Notes: generated by a model not told the origin, from the sequence alone. Numbered from the stretch's first letter, positions 24,777 through 37,246 are shown. The stretch: 64,000 bases of DNA from Ctenosaura bakeri (GCA_948474755.1 CAOLHI010000643.1:186001-250000), one strand, 5' to 3'. A program made the numbers and translations.

Positions 24777-25734
24777 TACAGAAGATTTTTTACCAGTATC
24801 AAATAGCACTGCAATAATAAGGTTTCACGCAAACTCCTTATGGGCATCAGTGGTACACACAGAGAGGGCAACAGGACTATGCCATTCTAACATGTGTTCC
24901 CTATTTTCCTATACTTGAAGGCAATTGATGTGTTGGTCACATCTGTTCAGTAGCCACATCATTATGTTCAGTGTTAAAGAGTCATACTTGGATATAGATA
25001 TACACATATGGGCATAGGACTCTTCCAGTTAAATGTGAATCAGGATTCACCAATGCTCCTTTCTCACTAATGTCAAATGGGAAGTCACACAGGGCATGAT
25101 CCTGTAACAGCTCCTCATATATTTAGTGATCACTCGAAGCAAGGAGTTATTTGAACATTCTTAAGGTACTCATCTTTGATATAGACAAGGTATGGCCAGA
25201 GCCTGATCACATTTCAATTGAGGAATGGGTTAAAATTTTGTTTTCATTGTGGTTTTGAGCAGAATTTACCAGATCTGATGAAATTAAAATATGAGATAAA
25301 GCAAAGTTGACATATCTATTTATCAATATTATACTTTTCATATATCATAAACAAGCAGAAGTGTGAGTGACCATAATATTTAAAACTCTGTTCAGCCAAT
25401 GTATTCTGCTTAAGGATTATAAGTGTTCAGGTAAATATGCCTAAAGGGAACAGAAAGTAGAGAAATCAAATCCAGGGTCATATGCAGAGCATCAGTGAAA
25501 ACAGGAGCATGGTTGAGGCAGTCGGGGGTCTGAATGGAGAAACAGCTGGTTCCAACACAAGTCAGGGGATCATTGGAAAGGGTAATCAAAGGTATATGTC
25601 AAAGTCCAGAGATCCTACAGAGTTGGAAACATCAGACAAAAGAAGTTTTGGAACTGTTGTTTACATCAAAGGACTGAACCTAGTTTTGACAAATTGTGTG
25701 TGTGGTCTGTGCCTTCAAGGAAGGAACTGTTGAC
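24777..25734. other. Intronic DNA, nothing recognised
   Basis: No repeat family or gene identified; an 83-codon frame at 25482-25733 has no recognised homology. Confidence 0.5.
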
Positions 25735-25917
25735 TTAGGGTAGCATCATGAATTCCATAGGATTTTCTTAGGCAACTGTTCCTTGCTATGAAATACAGCC
25801 TCCCACACCTGGTATTTGTTGACAGTCTCCTATCCAAGTACTAGCCAGGGCTGACCTTGCTACACCTCCAAGATCAGACAGGATCTGGTCCCTTTAGGAT
25901 ATGTAGGCCTTGTAACA
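25735..25917 (-). repeat. 5S rRNA-derived SINE with BovB-like tail
   Basis: Read on the minus strand, about 25800-25917 is a mutated 5S rRNA: AGATCCTGTCTGATCTTGGA, then AGTACTTGGATAGGAGACTG and an ACCAGGTG end. The 5S 3' half is fused to a non-5S body (CCTAAGAAAATCCTATGGAA) and then GGTAGCATCATGAATTCC-type and CTAAGTCAACAG sequence (plus-strand order 25735-25790). That end matches the start of the BovB-type tail. It has an internal pol III promoter like 5S but is not a functional 5S gene. An ordinary 5S pseudogene is the alternative, but the fused tail argues for a SINE. Confidence 0.75.
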
Positions 25918-28083
25918 TTTTATAGCTAGATGAAATTACTATAAATTATAGCTGGCCTAATTATTTCAGCATGCTCGTTTTAAGGCAAATCAGTGTGTTT
26001 CCTGTTCCTAATCTGTGAGCTTCAGAATCTGCTTCCAGAGCAGGAGTACCAGCTCCTTATATCTTGGTTTCGCTCTTCTCCCTCCATATCTAAGGTCATC
26101 TCCTAAAGATAGGACATGATTCAGTATCTCAAAGATGCTTTTTTCATAATGGCACTCTTTCACCAGTATGATATGTTATTTAAGTTTCAGTTGATAAACC
26201 AGAATACCAGTATTAAATCATATAAGGAAAATATTAAAAGGGAATAATATAATATTATTATTTAATCTGCATGTTTTGATTTTTCTTCTTCTGTTCATAA
26301 AGGAGGCAGTTTCCTATATCAAAACTTATGTCCTCGTTCATGTGCAATGAATTTATTTATTTGATCATTTAAACATACTTTTTCACCAAGACTACTCTAA
26401 TGAAGGGTTCCTGATGTATATGATATAATCTGGAGTAGTAATGTTGTACAATCATAAATGATATGGCCTTGCATTTTTTTGTTATTATTTTCTATGCTTA
26501 CTTTGTGTATACAAGAATGGTGATCTGAAAAGAGCTGTTCTTCCAGAGGAAAAGACTAAACTTTTCAAACAGACCTTGTGATTGGAACCAGAGAATACTG
26601 TAATGATGTATGGAAGGTATAAAAGGAGACAAAGAATCAGAATGTGTCATTTGAAAGTCTCGGGTAGTTGTTCAAGACTTTGAATTTTTAACTGAGGCTC
26701 TTTGGGGCAGTGAAAAAAGTACCTAAATCTTGGAGGGATGACTAATTTCAAGGAGAAATTTACCTTTCAGGGAATAATTCAATTAGCTATTCAGTTAATG
26801 TTTTTTTCCTTCATGTTTAATTTTTTTTCTCCTTTACCTTCAGCCATTATTCTTTCCTAGAATGCCTTTGAAAATAGTACACCATTAATAACCCCACTGG
26901 AAACTTACACTAATGCCCTAGCACTAATGCCAGATTTTAATATAATCTCATTCTGAGGGGAAATACGACATCCAGTGGCTACTGCACACAACACCACTAC
27001 CAAATGATTCTGTGCATCCACCCACCCCCAGAAAAAAACATTACCCAACTGCCAATGATAAACATCCTTTGAAACTAAAAGAAAAGAAAAGAAAATGAGT
27101 AGTTCTTGCTCCCCACCATATTTTTTATCATATGCAAATAGAGGGAAAATTGGGGAAGACCATTTTACAGCAATCCTATGTTTGAACTTTTTAGAAATAC
27201 TGACTCAAGATTAAAGAACATATTCATATAATATATGTCTTATGGAATTTTTAACTTCTTTCTTTGAACACAAGGAATGTGTGCTGTATTGTAAAATGCT
27301 GCTGAAAATCTCTCTCTCTGCTAAGTAGCATGAATGATATTGCTGAAGTAGCAGTAACATCCTTGTTACGCTGGTTGGAAAATTATTTGGATTGTGGCCA
27401 TTGTGATCCAAAGTTTTTGAAGAGATAGTCCAGATAGTTTCAGTAAACTTTAAACAAATTAATCCAAACAATAGGAAGTTACGGGAAGGATATATACATT
27501 CTGTTTTGTATGCTATCAATAAGATATCACATTGTGTAAAGGCTCCGTTTAAAATAATATATTCAGTTTCAGAATACCATTTATATAGAATTAAAAACAA
27601 ATTGGAACATAATTTTGATCTTCAAATAATATCTTGATCTGAAATCTACATTTTAACAATCTGTTATATATTCTTATGCTATACAAAATACATCACAACC
27701 TGGTATCTGCAGTGTTCTTTGCAAAGACTATCAAAAAGTTGTCAGGTATACCGACATCTTTGCAGTTTCACACTTTGACTGCATCTGACAGCAGCAAAAA
27801 TACAAGACCTGAAGGCTTCAGTACTTAGAATTCCCAGAGGAGTCCAACCCCCTTTCACCCCAGATTATTCTTAAAATCTTTCTATTGGAATTGTTGATGC
27901 ATGATGACTACACTGCTAACATGTGCCTGAGGTTATTTTCCACAAATACTTTAACATTAGTAGTACCGGTTTAAGTAAAAAAGATGGAACAATGTACAGG
28001 ACAATAATTTTATGCGTTTTTCCCCATAGGTAAGTCTCACTGTGTTCACTGAGGCATTTTAACAGGTAGCAGTTTATTCAGTT
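25918..28083. other. Intronic DNA, nothing recognised
   Basis: AT-rich sequence. A 129-codon minus-strand frame at 27211-27600 does not resemble a known protein and is probably chance in low-stop sequence. No repeats named. Confidence 0.5.
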
Positions 28084-28395
28084 ATACTCAGCCCTCTACA
28101 TTTGCAGGTTTGACTTTCACAGATTTGATTATTTGTAAGTCCCCAACCTCAGGAGCTTCTTTTCTGGGGGAATCTCCCCTCTTAGCAGCTCTGATCGGGC
28201 TGTTCAGCCCTTTAAAAACCAAATTCTGGGTCTCTTCCTCCTCTAGCAGCTGTTGCCTGGACAGCTAAGGACAGCTCACAGCTTGATTCTTCAGCACCAC
28301 AGACCTTTCCTCAACCCCCTTCCCACAGACATATACACATATTTTGATATTTGCAATTTTTCCACTTTTGCAAAGGTGCAGCACCAGTGTTCTTG
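28084..28395 (+). mobile_element. TA-type MITE (CAGTTGGCC family), right end lost
   Basis: Begins TACTCAGCCCTCTACATTTG and continues CAGGTTTGACTTTCACAGAT, colinear with 20343-20809 through the TTTAAAAACCAAATTCTGG and TTTTGATATTTGCAATTTTT stretches. It stops near 28395 without the right TIR. Confidence 0.7.
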
Positions 28396-28633
28396 CAACT
28401 ATGTAAGACCATGTTTTCCTGCCACCTATATATTATTTGGAAAACTATTATATTGAATCCAGAAAAACATAAGCTAGAAACAGTTATTACTGTTCCTATG
28501 AATGGATGAATTCTTAAACATTAAACATAGCATTCAAATTTTCTGGGGTGAAGGTCTTCTAGATGTATATTTAATGAATTTGGTACTATTAAAAAGAATG
28601 CAAAAACTAACATTCAGACTTCTAAGATAGTAT

Positions 28634-28861
28634 GGGGTTACTGCATTGTGGCACAGTGGTTAAATGCCAGTACTGCAAGCCACAAGGTTGTGAGTTCGAT
28701 CCTGCTGGGCTCCAAGGTTGACTCAGCCTTCCATCCTTCCGCAGGTCGGTAAAATGAGTACCCAGCTTGTTGGGGGCATGTATAGAAATGTATCAAAATA
28801 CATGCTATTTGTAAGTTGTTCGCCGCCTCAGTCCATATGGAGAGGCGGGATACAAATAAAT
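28634..28861 (+). repeat. tRNA-derived SINE (non-Sauria type)
   Basis: Head TGTGGCACAGTGGTTAAATG with a good B box at GTGAGTTCGATCC, followed by CTCAGCCTTCCATCCTTCCG and AGGTCGGTAAAATGAGTACC. It ends AGAGGCGGGATACAAATAAA, a tail of the CR1/L2 kind. This matches a common squamate SINE by memory. The body is well preserved compared with neighbours. Confidence 0.8.
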
Positions 28862-28863
28862 AA

Positions 28864-28918
<55 letters not shown>
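28862..28918 (+). repeat. (AAT)n microsatellite at the SINE tail
   Basis: About eighteen AAT units grown from the A-rich end of the preceding SINE. Confidence 0.97.
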
Positions 28919-29367
28919 TATTGAAAAGATAAGAGGCTGTGCTGAGATGTCATTATTTGTGAATAAAAAGGCTATTCACATGTTTCTAGAATATTTTCAC
29001 AAACCACACCCTTTTGGTGATTTTCTTTAGTGTGTGTGCACACACACATGCACACACACATATAATTAAATGTTAAAATATTAAATATTAATGTTATATT
29101 ATTATATTACTATATATTTTTATATTCATACGTTAAATTATTGTATAAAATACCAGAAGTGTTATGTGCTAACTGCAACAACGCTGCTCAGGACAGTCAT
29201 TCACTATCATTAATTATTGTTCACATTCAGTTTCTCAAGACGATGAGGGTCTATTTCTTTAGGTGATCAGCAGTTCTCATGTTGGACATCTGTCTCTTGA
29301 AAGCTATCCTTAAAAGAACATGATCAGCCTGTATTTAATGTATTTACATGTATTTACATGCATTTAA
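28919..29367. other. Intronic DNA with a CA-rich patch
   Basis: Short CACACA/GTGTGCAC tract at about 29033-29062 and AT-rich sequence after it; nothing else recognised. Confidence 0.5.
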
Positions 29368-31802
29368 AAAAAAAGTTGGTGCCCTACAAGCCATCCCTGC
29401 TCCGTTCTCACACAGTGCAAAGTGCTGCAAAGGACAAGTGGAAAGAGGTCATGTGGTCTTCTAGTCAGGCACTGAAGCATCTTAATACTGAATGTGAAGG
29501 GGAGGAAGAGCTAGATTTTTTTTAAAGAAACTTCTGCCCCCTCTGCATCCTCTTTTGGCATGGGAAAACCTGTCTTGGAAGTGGGGCCAAGTATTCCATT
29601 CCATTATCTCAGTAAGTTGTGGAGTAGTTGGTTGGCCCTTTGCACTTGGATGAGGCCATTGTGTTCGACACAGCATCTTTGACTGACCTTTTTTCGTGCC
29701 TTGCCTATTAGTGATCTGGTCATGTTGTCTAAAGAGAATACATTGTGCAGAGCATTGGAGTTTAAGGACATCACTTTTTCTGGACAGCAGTTAATAGTCC
29801 ATACCTGAAAGACTGATCAAAGGTGGGTAGACATGAAAGTGTTGTTGGATACTTATCATGATCAGGCCTAGTGCCCTATATAGGTTCTGCAGAGTTATGT
29901 GCAGGTTAGGAGACCTAGGCCAGGTCCTTTATATTGTCATGTTCTAGGTTAAGTTTGGGGAGGAGATGGGTCTTGATTTGGATCTATATTATGATCTGTT
30001 GGGCAGTGTGTCAGTCCTGAAATTGCCACTTTGGGGCTCCACTTGGTGTTGAATGACTGACCCACAGTGGAATAGCTGGGGAAGACAGGGGTTTGTTGGC
30101 ATGGTTTATTACTATTGTTATTTAGGGGTGCACAGGGCTTCCTCTTCACATTTTGATCATCCATCTTAGTTAGAATGACCTTGGTTTCTTGAAGTCTTCT
30201 TATTGTACAAGCTCTGCCTAACCTTTGGATAATTCAGACCAGATGGTATATACTTTGTTGTGGTCAGCCATTTTGCCTTGCCAGATTGACATGGGAAGGG
30301 TGATGGACATTGTCTTGATAGAGCCCTTGGGAGGGTGAATACGGCAATCTATAATGCCTTAAACAGAGGGTTGTGTCACTTTCTCTCACATTCACAAATT
30401 GTCTTTCAACAGCCTGAGCTCTACTGAGCAGATGGTGTGCATTTATGAAAAGAGGGCAATATGTTGTTCCTGATGGATTTGCAAAGTGAGTGAGGCCCCT
30501 TTTGGCCAGCCTGGTGGGAGAAAGGGGCTAACCATACACTTTTACCTTGTCCATGACAGGTAGTGAGGGGAGAAAAGTAAGAGGTATGGTGAACACATTG
30601 GTGACCTTTTGGTGAAAGGGGGGGCTCTAGAACTGCCTCTTTAGTCCTTGGGACCCAGAGGTAGTGACTATCCTTAGGGCTGGTCTGGAGGCTTTGCCTT
30701 CACTATAAGTGTTGGGACTGGAGAGGAGGAGATTTCTCAGGTCCTCCTTCCAGTAGATGGTTGGATGGGGAGCAACTCAATTTTTGGTTTGCCCCCAGGG
30801 CCCAGGTGTTTCACTCAGGAAATCAAGGGATGACACCTGCCTTATCTGATCTTGCACTAGGTGTTCCACAGTCTTGATACTTTGCAAGAGTTTAAATGGG
30901 TTTGGGGTTAAATTAAGCTCTTTGCTCAATCCAATCTTCTGTGTCTGGTCTTATTATTTTGTGGTTGGTCAGCAGTGCAGCTCTTTTCTTGTATGGGCAA
31001 ATCACTGAGAGTACGGAGCTGCCTTTGCTGGCCTCCAGTGAAAAAAGGCCAGGGGATGTTCTCATCACTCACTGAAGTATCTTAACACTGAATTGAGGGG
31101 GGGGGCATAGGTAGGAGTTTTTAAAGAACCTTCTGCCACCTCTATGTCCTTTTATGGGCAACAAATCAACCTCCCCACCTCCAGTGCAGTGTGAGCAATG
31201 CTGGTCACTTCAGGGCCAGGATGATGATGATGATGATGATGATGATAATGATGATGATGATGATGATGATGTCATTATTATTGTTATTATTGTTGTTATT
31301 ATTATTTTCTACTCTTTACTGCACCTGGGGAACTTTGAAAATTGGCTAAGGGTAGACTCTTTAAAGAGGTGGCCTCTTGGCAAGTAGTTGAGAAAGAAAA
31401 CTTATGTTAAAGACCTTCTCACCCTTTTGGTGAAGGGGAAGACTCTGGAATGGACTCTTTAGGTCCTATGGCTTAATGATAGAGACTGCCCTTATAACTG
31501 GCCTGGAGTCTTTGTACTCAGTTTAAGTCTATAAGTGGGCTCTCAGGTCTTCCTTCCAGCAGATGGTCAGACCCGGAACAACACTGCTGTTGATTTGTCC
31601 TAGGGCTCAGGTGTTTCACTTGGGGGAAGGCTGAGAAGGAAGTTAGGATGATGCCTGCCACAGCTGATCCCATACTAAGTTGCTCCCCTTTCTTGCTCTT
31701 TTCCAAATTCAGTACTGTGTTAATAGGTCTCAGGCTAAAAAAAAAGTCCTTATTCAGCCAAGCCTTCTGTGTCTGGTCTCATTATTCGATGGCTGGTCAG
31801 CA
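29368..31802 (+). repeat. LTR-like block, two collinear copies of unequal length
   Basis: Segment A (ACTGAAGCATCTTAATACTG at about 29471) recurs at 31071. Segment B (from ACCTTTTGGTGAAAGG at about 30605 to TTGGTCAGCA ending at 30974) recurs from about 31423 to 31802. Thus A-B occurs twice in order: copy 1 spans about 1.5 kb and copy 2 about 0.73 kb. Each B ends CTTCTGTGTCTGGTCTxATT then GGTCAGCA, preceded by a polyadenylation-like TTAAATTAAA in copy 1. This fits the 3' end of a retroviral-type LTR. No gag, pol or PBS was recognised; the 1-kb insert in copy 1 has only short unmatched frames. No functional retroviral gene is claimed. Confidence 0.5.
31219..31270 (+). repeat. (GAT)n microsatellite followed by ATT/GTT repeats
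   Basis: About seventeen GAT units with one AAT interruption, followed by an imperfect (ATT)n/(GTT)n tract to about 31306, inside copy 2 of the LTR-like block. Confidence 0.97.
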
Positions 31803-32814
31803 AATACCATCTATGCCACACATCCAGTACATGAAATCAAACCATTTAAACCTGCCCTATAGCTTTGGTGAAAAACTATCCAGCCATAATAACAGTGTTC
31901 TGTGTGATATAGTAGCTGTAATGTTTTATCAAACATTTAGCAACTTTTAATATTTTTATTTTAATTTTAATTGCCCACCCATGTACATCATCATGATGCT
32001 TTTGTACTTTACATGATAATCCCTGGCCTCTCCTCCCTGCAGCTCCATCCCTGCAGTACCCCATGCCACCCAAGCCTGGAGTGGCAATGCCTTCCTGATT
32101 TGAAGCTGTCCAATTTGGCAGCTTTACAGAACCAAGGATGAGCTTAATTCTTCAAGGAGGAGAAAAAGTGAAAGAGCTTAGAGCAATCATTTTTACACTC
32201 TGTGTAAGGAAAATAATAAGAGAGAAGATCTGCTATGGCACTGCAACACTGACTCATCCCTGAGTGAGCTGAATTCATAAAACTTCACATTTTTTTCTTT
32301 GCATTGCTCATATACTCTGGGTCTAATGTCCATGCTACATGGAAAAGAAGACTATATTTTTAATTTAACAACTTGTGCATAATCCTTAGTTTATCCAAAT
32401 TCAAAATTCACTTGTGTTCTGTAGCTTATAGTGACAGCATGATCAATCAGAGGCAGTCTTTAATTGGGATAAAAGTATAAAATCACCCATGACAGAACTA
32501 AAGGAATTCCAGATAAAGTCTGAATGCCATAGGACTTTATGTTAAGAAGGAACACAAATATAATTGTGCATTTTTCTTTCTTTTTCATAGCTATTTACAG
32601 ATTGTCTTTTATTTTTGGTGTGTGTGACTTTTCCAAGTAGAATGTTTTGATAGCCTTTCCTTAAAAAAGGAGAAGGAGCTCCCTTTTGCCTAAGCTGTTC
32701 CTCTGCATAAGTTGTATTTGTCTATAATACTTATTTTCTCAAGTTCTGTGCTCGTTTGAGATTTTTTTTAGAACATCACTGAAATTTTATTGATCCTTCA
32801 ACCTTTCAGCTGAT
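31803..32814. other. Intronic DNA, nothing recognised
   Basis: No repeat family or gene identified. Confidence 0.5.
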
Positions 32815-33030
32815 TTAAGATCATATGAGTGGCCATTCTGGATTAGACCAGGCACTTATCTACTCCAACATTCTGTCTGTACAGTGGCCAACCAGTTACC
32901 TCTGGGAAACCTGACATAAAGATTAATGTTACCGCACCTTGCATTTCACATTCCCCAGAAACTGAAATGAAGAGGTATACTGGCACTAATATTGGAGGTG
33001 GCAACTTTTCATCCTTCTGGCCACTGTAAT
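32815..33030 (+). repeat. CR1-like repeat fragment
   Basis: GGCCATTCTGGATTAGACCA, then ACATTCTGTCTGTACAGTGG and CCAACCAGTTACCTCTGGGA match a frequent squamate repeat of the CCTGCTGGATCAGACCA ... CAGTGGCCAACCAGATGCC kind, usually placed with CR1-type 3' ends. Diverged and truncated. Confidence 0.55.
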
Positions 33031-33036
33031 TTCATA

Positions 33037-33220
33037 TTGTGTTATTGTTAAGTGTCGTCAAGTTGCCGTTCTTGCAGACTCAGGGCTGTGTCTTCCTTGA
33101 TTGAGTTTATCCATCTGTAGTGTGGCCTTTCTAATGTTCCACTGCCTTCTATCTTACCAAGCGTTATTGTCTTTTCTTTTCTTTTTCCTTTGGTGAATCC
33201 AAGAGTGTATGTGCCCTATG
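33037..33220 (-). repeat. BovB LINE 3' fragment
   Basis: GTCGTCAAGTTGCCGTTCTT, then GCTGTGTCTTCCTTGATTGA and TACCAAGCGTTATTGTCTTT read on the plus strand. These are the same landmarks as at 20008-20340, so the element is on the minus strand. Diverged. Confidence 0.65.
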
Positions 33221-33424
33221 AGAAAGGTAAAATGAATCATTTTGCAAGAACTTTCAGCAGCTTCAGGAGATTTCTAGCCACCTGAATTTGAGACAAGAGT
33301 GAGTTAATTGCATAGCCTTTCTCATTTAAGTTTGTATAAGAAGATTTGACTCTTTCAACATTGCTACTTTTTTTGTGATGTACAAATGATGTCAGTGTCC
33401 CTCAATTCTGGCTAAGTGGAACCC

Positions 33425-33504
33425 ATTCTCGTAATCTGAATCTGCCACTAGTTGACCATGAATTGACCTGAAGGCAAATAACAACAACAACAACAACAAC
33501 AACA
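33425..33504 (+). repeat. SINE/BovB-type tail with (AAC)n
   Basis: TGACCATGAATTGACCTGAA followed by GGCAAATAACAACAAC, ending in about seven AAC units. This is the common tail of Sauria SINEs and BovB; the body upstream is not recognisable. Confidence 0.6.
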
Positions 33505-33957
33505 TAACTTTTCATTCTGCTTTTTCATCAGAATTGTATGAGGTAACTGCCATGCTAAATAGATGTGTAGATGCTCAAGTGGCCTGAATGAAGAGCAGTG
33601 AATTGAAGGAGAAGATAGATGTCTTATTGTATAGAAGCCCATTGGGTCATGCAAATGTTTTCAGCTGGGATATTTGGCTGAGCAAAATCAATCAATTAAT
33701 AATATTATTTATACCCCATTTTCCCCAAGACTCTAAAGGATCATATTAACAGCTCAGTGGTAGTGATTATCTAGTCTTATCTTTGGTGATCCAAGTGGCA
33801 GGTAATATCAGATTACCTGTACCTGAACAGTTCAACATTCTGATTGTTCTGGGCTTTTTGTATGAGAGTCTGCTCAAATTCTTTGCCGACAGTCTGAGGC
33901 TGTCCTCCAGGTCTTCCCTTCATTTCACTTTAAAGGTATGTGGCCAGTGAAGTCTTA
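33505..33957. other. Intronic DNA, nothing recognised
   Basis: No feature identified. Confidence 0.5.
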
Positions 33958-34385
33958 GGTCCTTTTCACAGGACATCATCATCCCACATTAGGGATGGGA
34001 GGAGGGTGGGTCCCAGACAATGCTTATGCATGAAGTCGTTCATGTCCCGTCCTCCCATCCCCAGACAGAGTAATATTGCTGCAAATCACTGACGGGTTCT
34101 TCCCATCAATGGCCAGTGATTGCACAGCCTTCCTGCCACTCTCCCTCATTTACCTGAGCTGTGAAGGATCAGGAAGCATGATGGCCATGCTTCTTGCCCC
34201 CCAGTACAGCCTGGGACAATGTCCAGCTGCATTGCAGAAGGAAGAGGTGTGGCCATCATGCCTCTTCCATTCCCTCAGCCAGCCAGTGCATAAGGGAGCA
34301 CTCCTGTCATGCTCCCCTACCAGGAGGAGCTCTACTAGGATTTCTTCAGGATGCCACCCGGATCAGGTAGAGTGCAGAAAGGGCC
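33958..34385. mobile_element. MITE with GGTCCTTTTC ends, TTA duplication (428 bp)
   Basis: Starts GGTCCTTTTCACAGGA and ends GCAGAAAGGGCC. Flanks are ...cTTA and TTAg..., a 3-bp duplication. Internal words (ATTGCAGAAGGAAGAGGTGT) are shared with 48784-49154. PIF/Harbinger-like by ends and duplication length. The 105-codon frame inside is not conserved in the sister copy. Confidence 0.7.
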
Positions 34386-35212
34386 TTAGATAGCCTTTAA
34401 AATATTTAAAGTTAAAATATTTATTTTCCCAGGTTTTCCCACATTTTTTAATAACTCATTTCAATATTATCCTTACTGTTATGCTAGATTTTATTGATTC
34501 ATATGTCTCCTTTTCCTAACAGTGTGCTTTCAACATTTTATATGCAATGTGCATATAAGTGAGTGTGTTTTAATTGCATTTCTTATTATTTTAATTGTAT
34601 GCTGCCTTGGGAATCTTGCATTCAAAGATGTTCTATAAATAGCCAAGATAAATAAACAGCAGGAAAATGAGCATATGTACTGCAATGCAGAACACAATTA
34701 TGTGTGTTCATTTCTAGTGGGTGAGGAATTATCCGTGAAGATATATCCATACAATGACTATCTGCATCTACACTAAAAGGACATATACAGATTCTAATGG
34801 AGTTATATAATTACTTCAACTATATAATCTAACACTGGAAAGATACCAATATATATCAATGTTGAAAAATACCCTTGGTAAATGTTACTGATTAAAAAAA
34901 AGGTGCTGAAATCCACAAATGCAGGAAATAAAGAAAAGATAGATAATTGGAAAGAGCAGGTTTTGGTGCTACAAAAGACAAAATATTTTTCCTTTAAAAA
35001 AAAACTGAAAAAGAATGATTAATGGAGTCCTCAGTAAATTGGTTGGAATCCAAAGAACTGCATGTGATGCATTGTTTATGTACCAGGAATTTCACAGATG
35101 AATCATCATTCCAAATTCAGTTCCTTCTGTTCTTTCTAAAAAACCTACTGAACATAGAGAAACCTTGTGAATGGTGTCTGATAATATAGCTGTTGCTATG
35201 TGGCTTCAATTT
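34386..35212. other. Intronic DNA, nothing recognised
   Basis: 34430-34660 has a TAATTGTATGCTGCCTTGGG ... ATAAATAAAT patch resembling an L2/CR1-type LINE tail, too short to name firmly. Rest unremarkable. Confidence 0.45.
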
Positions 35213-35350
35213 ATTTCTGAGCTTATCACAGGGTTTTCTGAGGCTGAGAATGTGTGATGCACCCAAGGTCACCCAATAAATTTCTATTGCCAACCAAGGA
35301 ACTGTATCCTGGTCTTCAGGATCGTATTCCAATGCTCAAACCATGTTGGT
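35213..35350 (-). repeat. Sauria-type SINE, 3' end missing
   Basis: The reverse complement reads GTTTGAGCATTGGAATACGA, GAAGACCAGGATACAG, TTATTGGGTGACCTTGGGTG and CATTCTCAGCCTCAGAAAAC, the Sauria SINE body in order. The BovB-like tail is absent. Confidence 0.8.
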
Positions 35351-36433
35351 GAAACTTGCCAGAACCTCTGGAGAAGTGCTTTAGTGGCTTATACAGGATT
35401 ATTTTGCTTATAGATTTGTTTTAATATGAATGAGAACTGCTGTAAGAAAATGAATAATGTGCAAGCTATTTTAATGCACAAAGACTTGGAGAAAGAAAAG
35501 ATTCTAAAACACTCTTTGTGCTACTTATAGAGAATTGCTGGTAAGAGATGCACAAGTAAACAAACTGTGTGTACTGTATCATGTATTTTAATAAAGATCT
35601 CTGTCCTCCCCCCCATAGGGGGTACAATTTCAGTAAAAGAATTGATTGTCTTTCATGAAATGTCCCAAAGGATCTGTATGTATGGATGTGTAGCACCTGT
35701 ATAGCTTACAGTGCCAATAAGCTGTCATTATCTTAAGCTATACATCTCTAAAATATAATTAAAGCAAAAAAATGTTTGGAAGCTTAATGTTGCTGCTCAT
35801 CTGGGGGGAAAATCAGTCTGAGAGGAGAGTATGTGCTTGGCAGCTAGAAGTAAGGTTTTGATCAAAATGCCTAATAATTCATAAGACCTGGGAGGTTTCA
35901 CAGGAAGCAGCCTGAAAGTGCAAGGAGATACATGACTGTATTTTAAATAAGTATGCTATTGTCTTCCTCTGAAAATGGGTGCAGAACTGTTGGGATTATA
36001 AAATCTAAACTGTCATATGTTTTAAAGGTTTATATACTTTTTTAAAAAATAATTATATTCATCACTAAACATTTTTCTTTTATTTTTTCTTCTTTCTCTC
36101 TTTCTTTTTTTAGAAAGATGCTTTTAAAATGATCAGGACCCAGCAGGGTGTTATGTAGGGAAAATTCTTTTAGTCTTTTGAAATGGTGGTGTTACTAATC
36201 TTTTTTTGTCTTCCTCCAGGCAGATTAAAAACAGAAAGGTAAGAGAGAGAAAAAGAGTTTGCTCTGTGGAATTTTTGATCTGGTAGGAAGTCCAGTGTAC
36301 TGCAGGATATAAAAATGTTCCATATCCACAGATTTTGTGGAGACAGAATCAAGGGATTCCAACATTCAGAATCATGAAACACTTGCTTACATATCTCTTG
36401 AGTAGTATCTGCCCACTTGTACTAACACAATTA
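35351..36433. other. Intronic DNA, nothing recognised
   Basis: AT-rich with C/T-rich tracts at about 36077-36112. No feature identified. Confidence 0.5.
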
Positions 36434-36830
36434 CAGTAATCCCTCTAGATTCACTAGGGTTAGAGGCACAGGACCCCTGTGAAAGTGAAAAAAAAACAAC
36501 ATGAATAACTCTAGGCCCTCCCAAACCATATTTAACACACACACACAAAAGTATGATCACCATATTCAACCCACCATGGATTCCTTCGAGGCATCAGGGT
36601 TCCTTCACAAGGCAGAAATGGGTGGCTGGTGGAGTTCGCTGTCACCTCCACTGCTGCCCCACACCATTTTTAATAGAGACTTACAAGACTTGTTCCTAGT
36701 CTCTCAACCTCATGAGGCTTGCAATCCCTATTAAAAATGGCATAGGGTGGCATCAGAGGCAGTAGCAAATAATCCATGAATAGTCAAATCCGCAAAAGTG
36801 AAACCCACAAATGTGGAGGGCTGGTCGTAC
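36434..36830 (+). mobile_element. TA-type MITE (CAGTxxxCCCTC family)
   Basis: Starts CAGTAATCCCTCTAGATTC after TA and ends AATGTGGAGGGCTGGTCGTAC before TA. Same orientation and layout as 21983-22364, including CCTCCCAAACCATATTTAAC and GCATCAGGGTTCCTTCACAA. The right TIR is slightly decayed. Confidence 0.82.
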
Positions 36831-37245
36831 TATATATTTAAAATATTATTGTTATCCATAATTCAAAACAATACAGTTAAAAAAAAACCTCAGGGGGAGG
36901 GAGTGAAAGAAAACAACTGTTGTGATTTATTTATAGGAAAACCTAAATGTTAATGGTACTGGTATGAATACTGAATAATAAAATGATTATTGCTGAGGAA
37001 AATATCCCCATTGTAGGGGTTGCCTTGCAGACAACCAGAGTATGCCATTTAGCTGCGTTGATGGTCCTTGCAAGCAAACTTGCCACCTGTGGTTGCCTCC
37101 TGTTTTTCTTATTTGCTTCTGCACTGAAGAAATAAGAGTGGAGGATGGAAGATATATTCCTTATTCTCTCACATGTTTCCTGTGTGTGGGGCGGACTTTC
37201 ATTATAATGTCTTCTGCAAGTTCTGAGCTGGTAGAGATCTCACTA
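36831..37245. other. Intronic DNA, nothing recognised
   Basis: No feature identified. Confidence 0.5.
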
Positions 37246-37246
37246 A

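Noticed and set aside
24386..24817. 143-codon frame
   Set aside because: Runs through a MITE fragment and its ACACAC tract.
27211..27600. 129-codon frame on the minus strand
   Set aside because: No recognisable domain, AT-driven composition, no splice or promoter support.
31219..31270. Asp-rich protein encoded by the GAT repeat
   Set aside because: Simple microsatellite translation.
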